Under the pieces are notes generated by a model. The model searched no databases. It had not been told where the DNA came from and saw only the letters and a program-made list of their open reading frames with translations. From positions 1 to 14,099 of the forward strand of contig CAIKDL010000074.1 in the NCBI GenBank assembly GCA_903826185.1: 14,099 nt of DNA. Reading direction: 5' to 3'. The DNA is from an uncultured bacterium. Lineage in GTDB: Bacteria > Patescibacteriota > Minisyncoccia > Phycocordibacterales > PALSA-1337. A program made the translations under genes and the position numbers. Positions 13,141 to 14,099 of this stretch are shown piece by piece (position 1 is the first letter of the stretch; every line of letters begins with the position of its first letter).

Positions 13141-14055
13141 ATGTCTAACTTAATATTCCTAGCGTTGCTTTCACCGGCTTTATGGGCTGCCAGCAACCAT
13201 GTAGACAAATACATACTTAGTAAGTATTTCAAGAATGTAGCAGTTGGTTCGCAGGTTATCTTCACAGGACTGATAGGGTTGTTGGCCGGCATTATTATTC
13301 TTTTGATCTATCAAAATGTGTGGGTGCTGGGGCTCTCAAACTCTATTCTAGTTGCTTTCACGGGCGCTCTTTTGGTGGCAGCATATATTCCATATATATA
13401 TGCGATCAATAATGACGAAGCCAGCACCGTGGCGACTCTTTATCAGATGATACCTGTCTTTTTGTTCATATTGGCTTATATATTCAGAGGAGAATCTCTC
13501 ACGGCTTCTCAGATGACCGGGAGCCTTCTCGTGGTATTGGGTGCCATTGGCATCTCCTTGGATCTAACCAAACAGGGCTTGAACATAAAATCCAAGACGC
13601 TATTGTTGATGAGCCTTTCTTCTTTGATGATAGCTACCAATTTCCTTATATTCAAGATAGTCGCCTTGAAGACGAGCTATTGGGCAAGTAGTTTTTGGGA
13701 ATATATGGGTGCCGGCCTTTTTGCTGTTTTGTTGCTGGTCTTCGCCGGATCATATCGGCGCCAGTTCTTCAGTGTTATTAGATCAAACGCCAAGGCCGTT
13801 CTTTCTGTGAATGTGTTGGGTGAAGCTATGAATGTTGGAGCCAAACTCGTTGCTACCTTTGTCGGTATGACGCTACCACTAGCGATCGTGTCTGTATTAA
13901 ATGGTTTTCAACCGGTCTTCCTGTTCGCGTACGGGGTGATCATCACATTATTTCTGCCGAAGCTCGGTAAGGAAAATCTATCCAGTAAACAGGTGGTTCA
14001 AAAGGTCTTGGCTATCGCTATTATATTTATAGGCACGTTCGTATTGTTCAAATAA
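13141..14055 (+). CDS. EamA/DMT-superfamily membrane transporter
   Basis: The protein has 304 residues with about ten hydrophobic membrane segments (roughly 2-18, 36-57, 68-88, 95-115, 125-141, 152-172, 183-203, 217-243, 246-271, 286-303). It has the internal duplication of the EamA family. The first half ends ATLYQMIPVFLFILAYIFRGE...GSLLVVLGAIGI; the second ends SVLNGFQPVFLFAYGVIITL...VLAIAIIFIGTFVL. Members carry metabolites such as amino acids or nucleotide-related compounds across the inner membrane; the substrate here cannot be read from sequence. The start at 13141 is chosen over TTG 13123 because of the TATAAT at 13129-13134. It follows tsaE on the same strand. Confidence 0.88.
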   Translation: MSNLIFLALLSPALWAASNHVDKYILSKYFKNVAVGSQVIFTGLIGLLAGIIILLIYQNVWVLGLSNSILVAFTGALLVAAYIPYIYAINNDEASTVATLYQMIPVFLFILAYIFRGESLTASQMTGSLLVVLGAIGISLDLTKQGLNIKSKTLLLMSLSSLMIATNFLIFKIVALKTSYWASSFWEYMGAGLFAVLLLVFAGSYRRQFFSVIRSNAKAVLSVNVLGEAMNVGAKLVATFVGMTLPLAIVSVLNGFQPVFLFAYGVIITLFLPKLGKENLSSKQVVQKVLAIAIIFIGTFVLFK

Positions 14056-14060
14056 CCACC

Positions 14061-14099
14061 ATGCTCTATCTCTATCACGGCACGAATACGCAGATTTCC
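14061..14099 (+). CDS. Start of a further gene, possibly DNA polymerase III delta subunit (partial)
   Basis: An ATG five bases after the transporter stop opens the frame MLYLYHGTNTQIS, which runs to the window edge (13 codons). A hydrophobic strand followed by a YG-like turn (LYLYHGTN) resembles the N-terminus of HolA-type delta subunits, which begin with a P-loop-like strand. Thirteen residues are too few to be sure. No Shine-Dalgarno site is visible. Confidence 0.35.
   Translation, partial: MLYLYHGTNTQIS

Noticed and set aside
1..14099. CRISPR arrays, tRNA or rRNA genes, insertion sequences, alternative genetic code
   Set aside because: No regularly spaced repeats, cloverleaf-like sequences, rRNA motifs or transposase frames were seen. 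TGA is used as a stop (for example ruvC), so UGA recoding is not supported.

Overview
This window looks like the replication-origin neighbourhood of a bacterium with a small genome, most likely of the Candidate Phyla Radiation / Patescibacteria (Parcubacteria-like). The assignment is an inference. It rests on the compact dnaA-oriC-dnaN arrangement without recF, a YebC protein missing its middle, a DNA polymerase I whose proofreading domain is replaced by a low-complexity linker, a type IV pilus ATPase, and sparse Shine-Dalgarno sites. Genes end in TAA, TAG and TGA, so the standard bacterial code fits and the UGA-glycine code of Gracilibacteria/SR1 does not. Most genes look about 42-47% GC by sampling; one secreted-protein gene is clearly richer.

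Layout. Positions 1-1720 (+) hold the 3' end of dnaA, an oriC-like intergenic region with clustered DnaA-box-like sites and an AT-rich tract, dnaN (sliding clamp), and a small DciA/DUF721-like gene. Positions 1727-8943 are all on the minus strand. Read in transcription order they are pilB (pilus assembly ATPase), a roughly 250-nt structured non-coding stretch, ruvB, a shortened yebC, ruvC, a small basic/acidic hypothetical gene, and a class A penicillin-binding protein with an extra C-terminal domain. Positions 9008-10071 are a self-contained (+) unit: a consensus promoter, a strong Shine-Dalgarno site, a secreted Gln/Pro/Tyr/Cys-rich protein, and a strong intrinsic terminator. Positions 10090-14099 (+) hold polA, tsaE, an EamA-type transporter and the first 13 codons of another gene.

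How the genes work together. Several belong to DNA replication and repair: initiator, clamp, possible helicase loader, Pol I, and the RuvB motor with the RuvC resolvase. Others build the cell surface (peptidoglycan synthase, pilus ATPase, exported protein) or serve tRNA t6A modification (tsaE). ruvA is not in the window.

The most notable signals are these. (1) A TATAAT or close variant lies only 6-9 nt before most start codons with no Shine-Dalgarno site, which predicts leaderless mRNAs as the normal mode here; the secreted-protein gene is the striking exception. (2) A candidate structured RNA lies between pilB and ruvB, with a perfect 14-bp closing stem, a competing stem, and G-U wobble evidence for the minus strand. 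(3) The secreted protein carries a matching glycine-rich motif near both ends and nine cysteines. No rRNA, tRNA, CRISPR array or insertion sequence was recognised.
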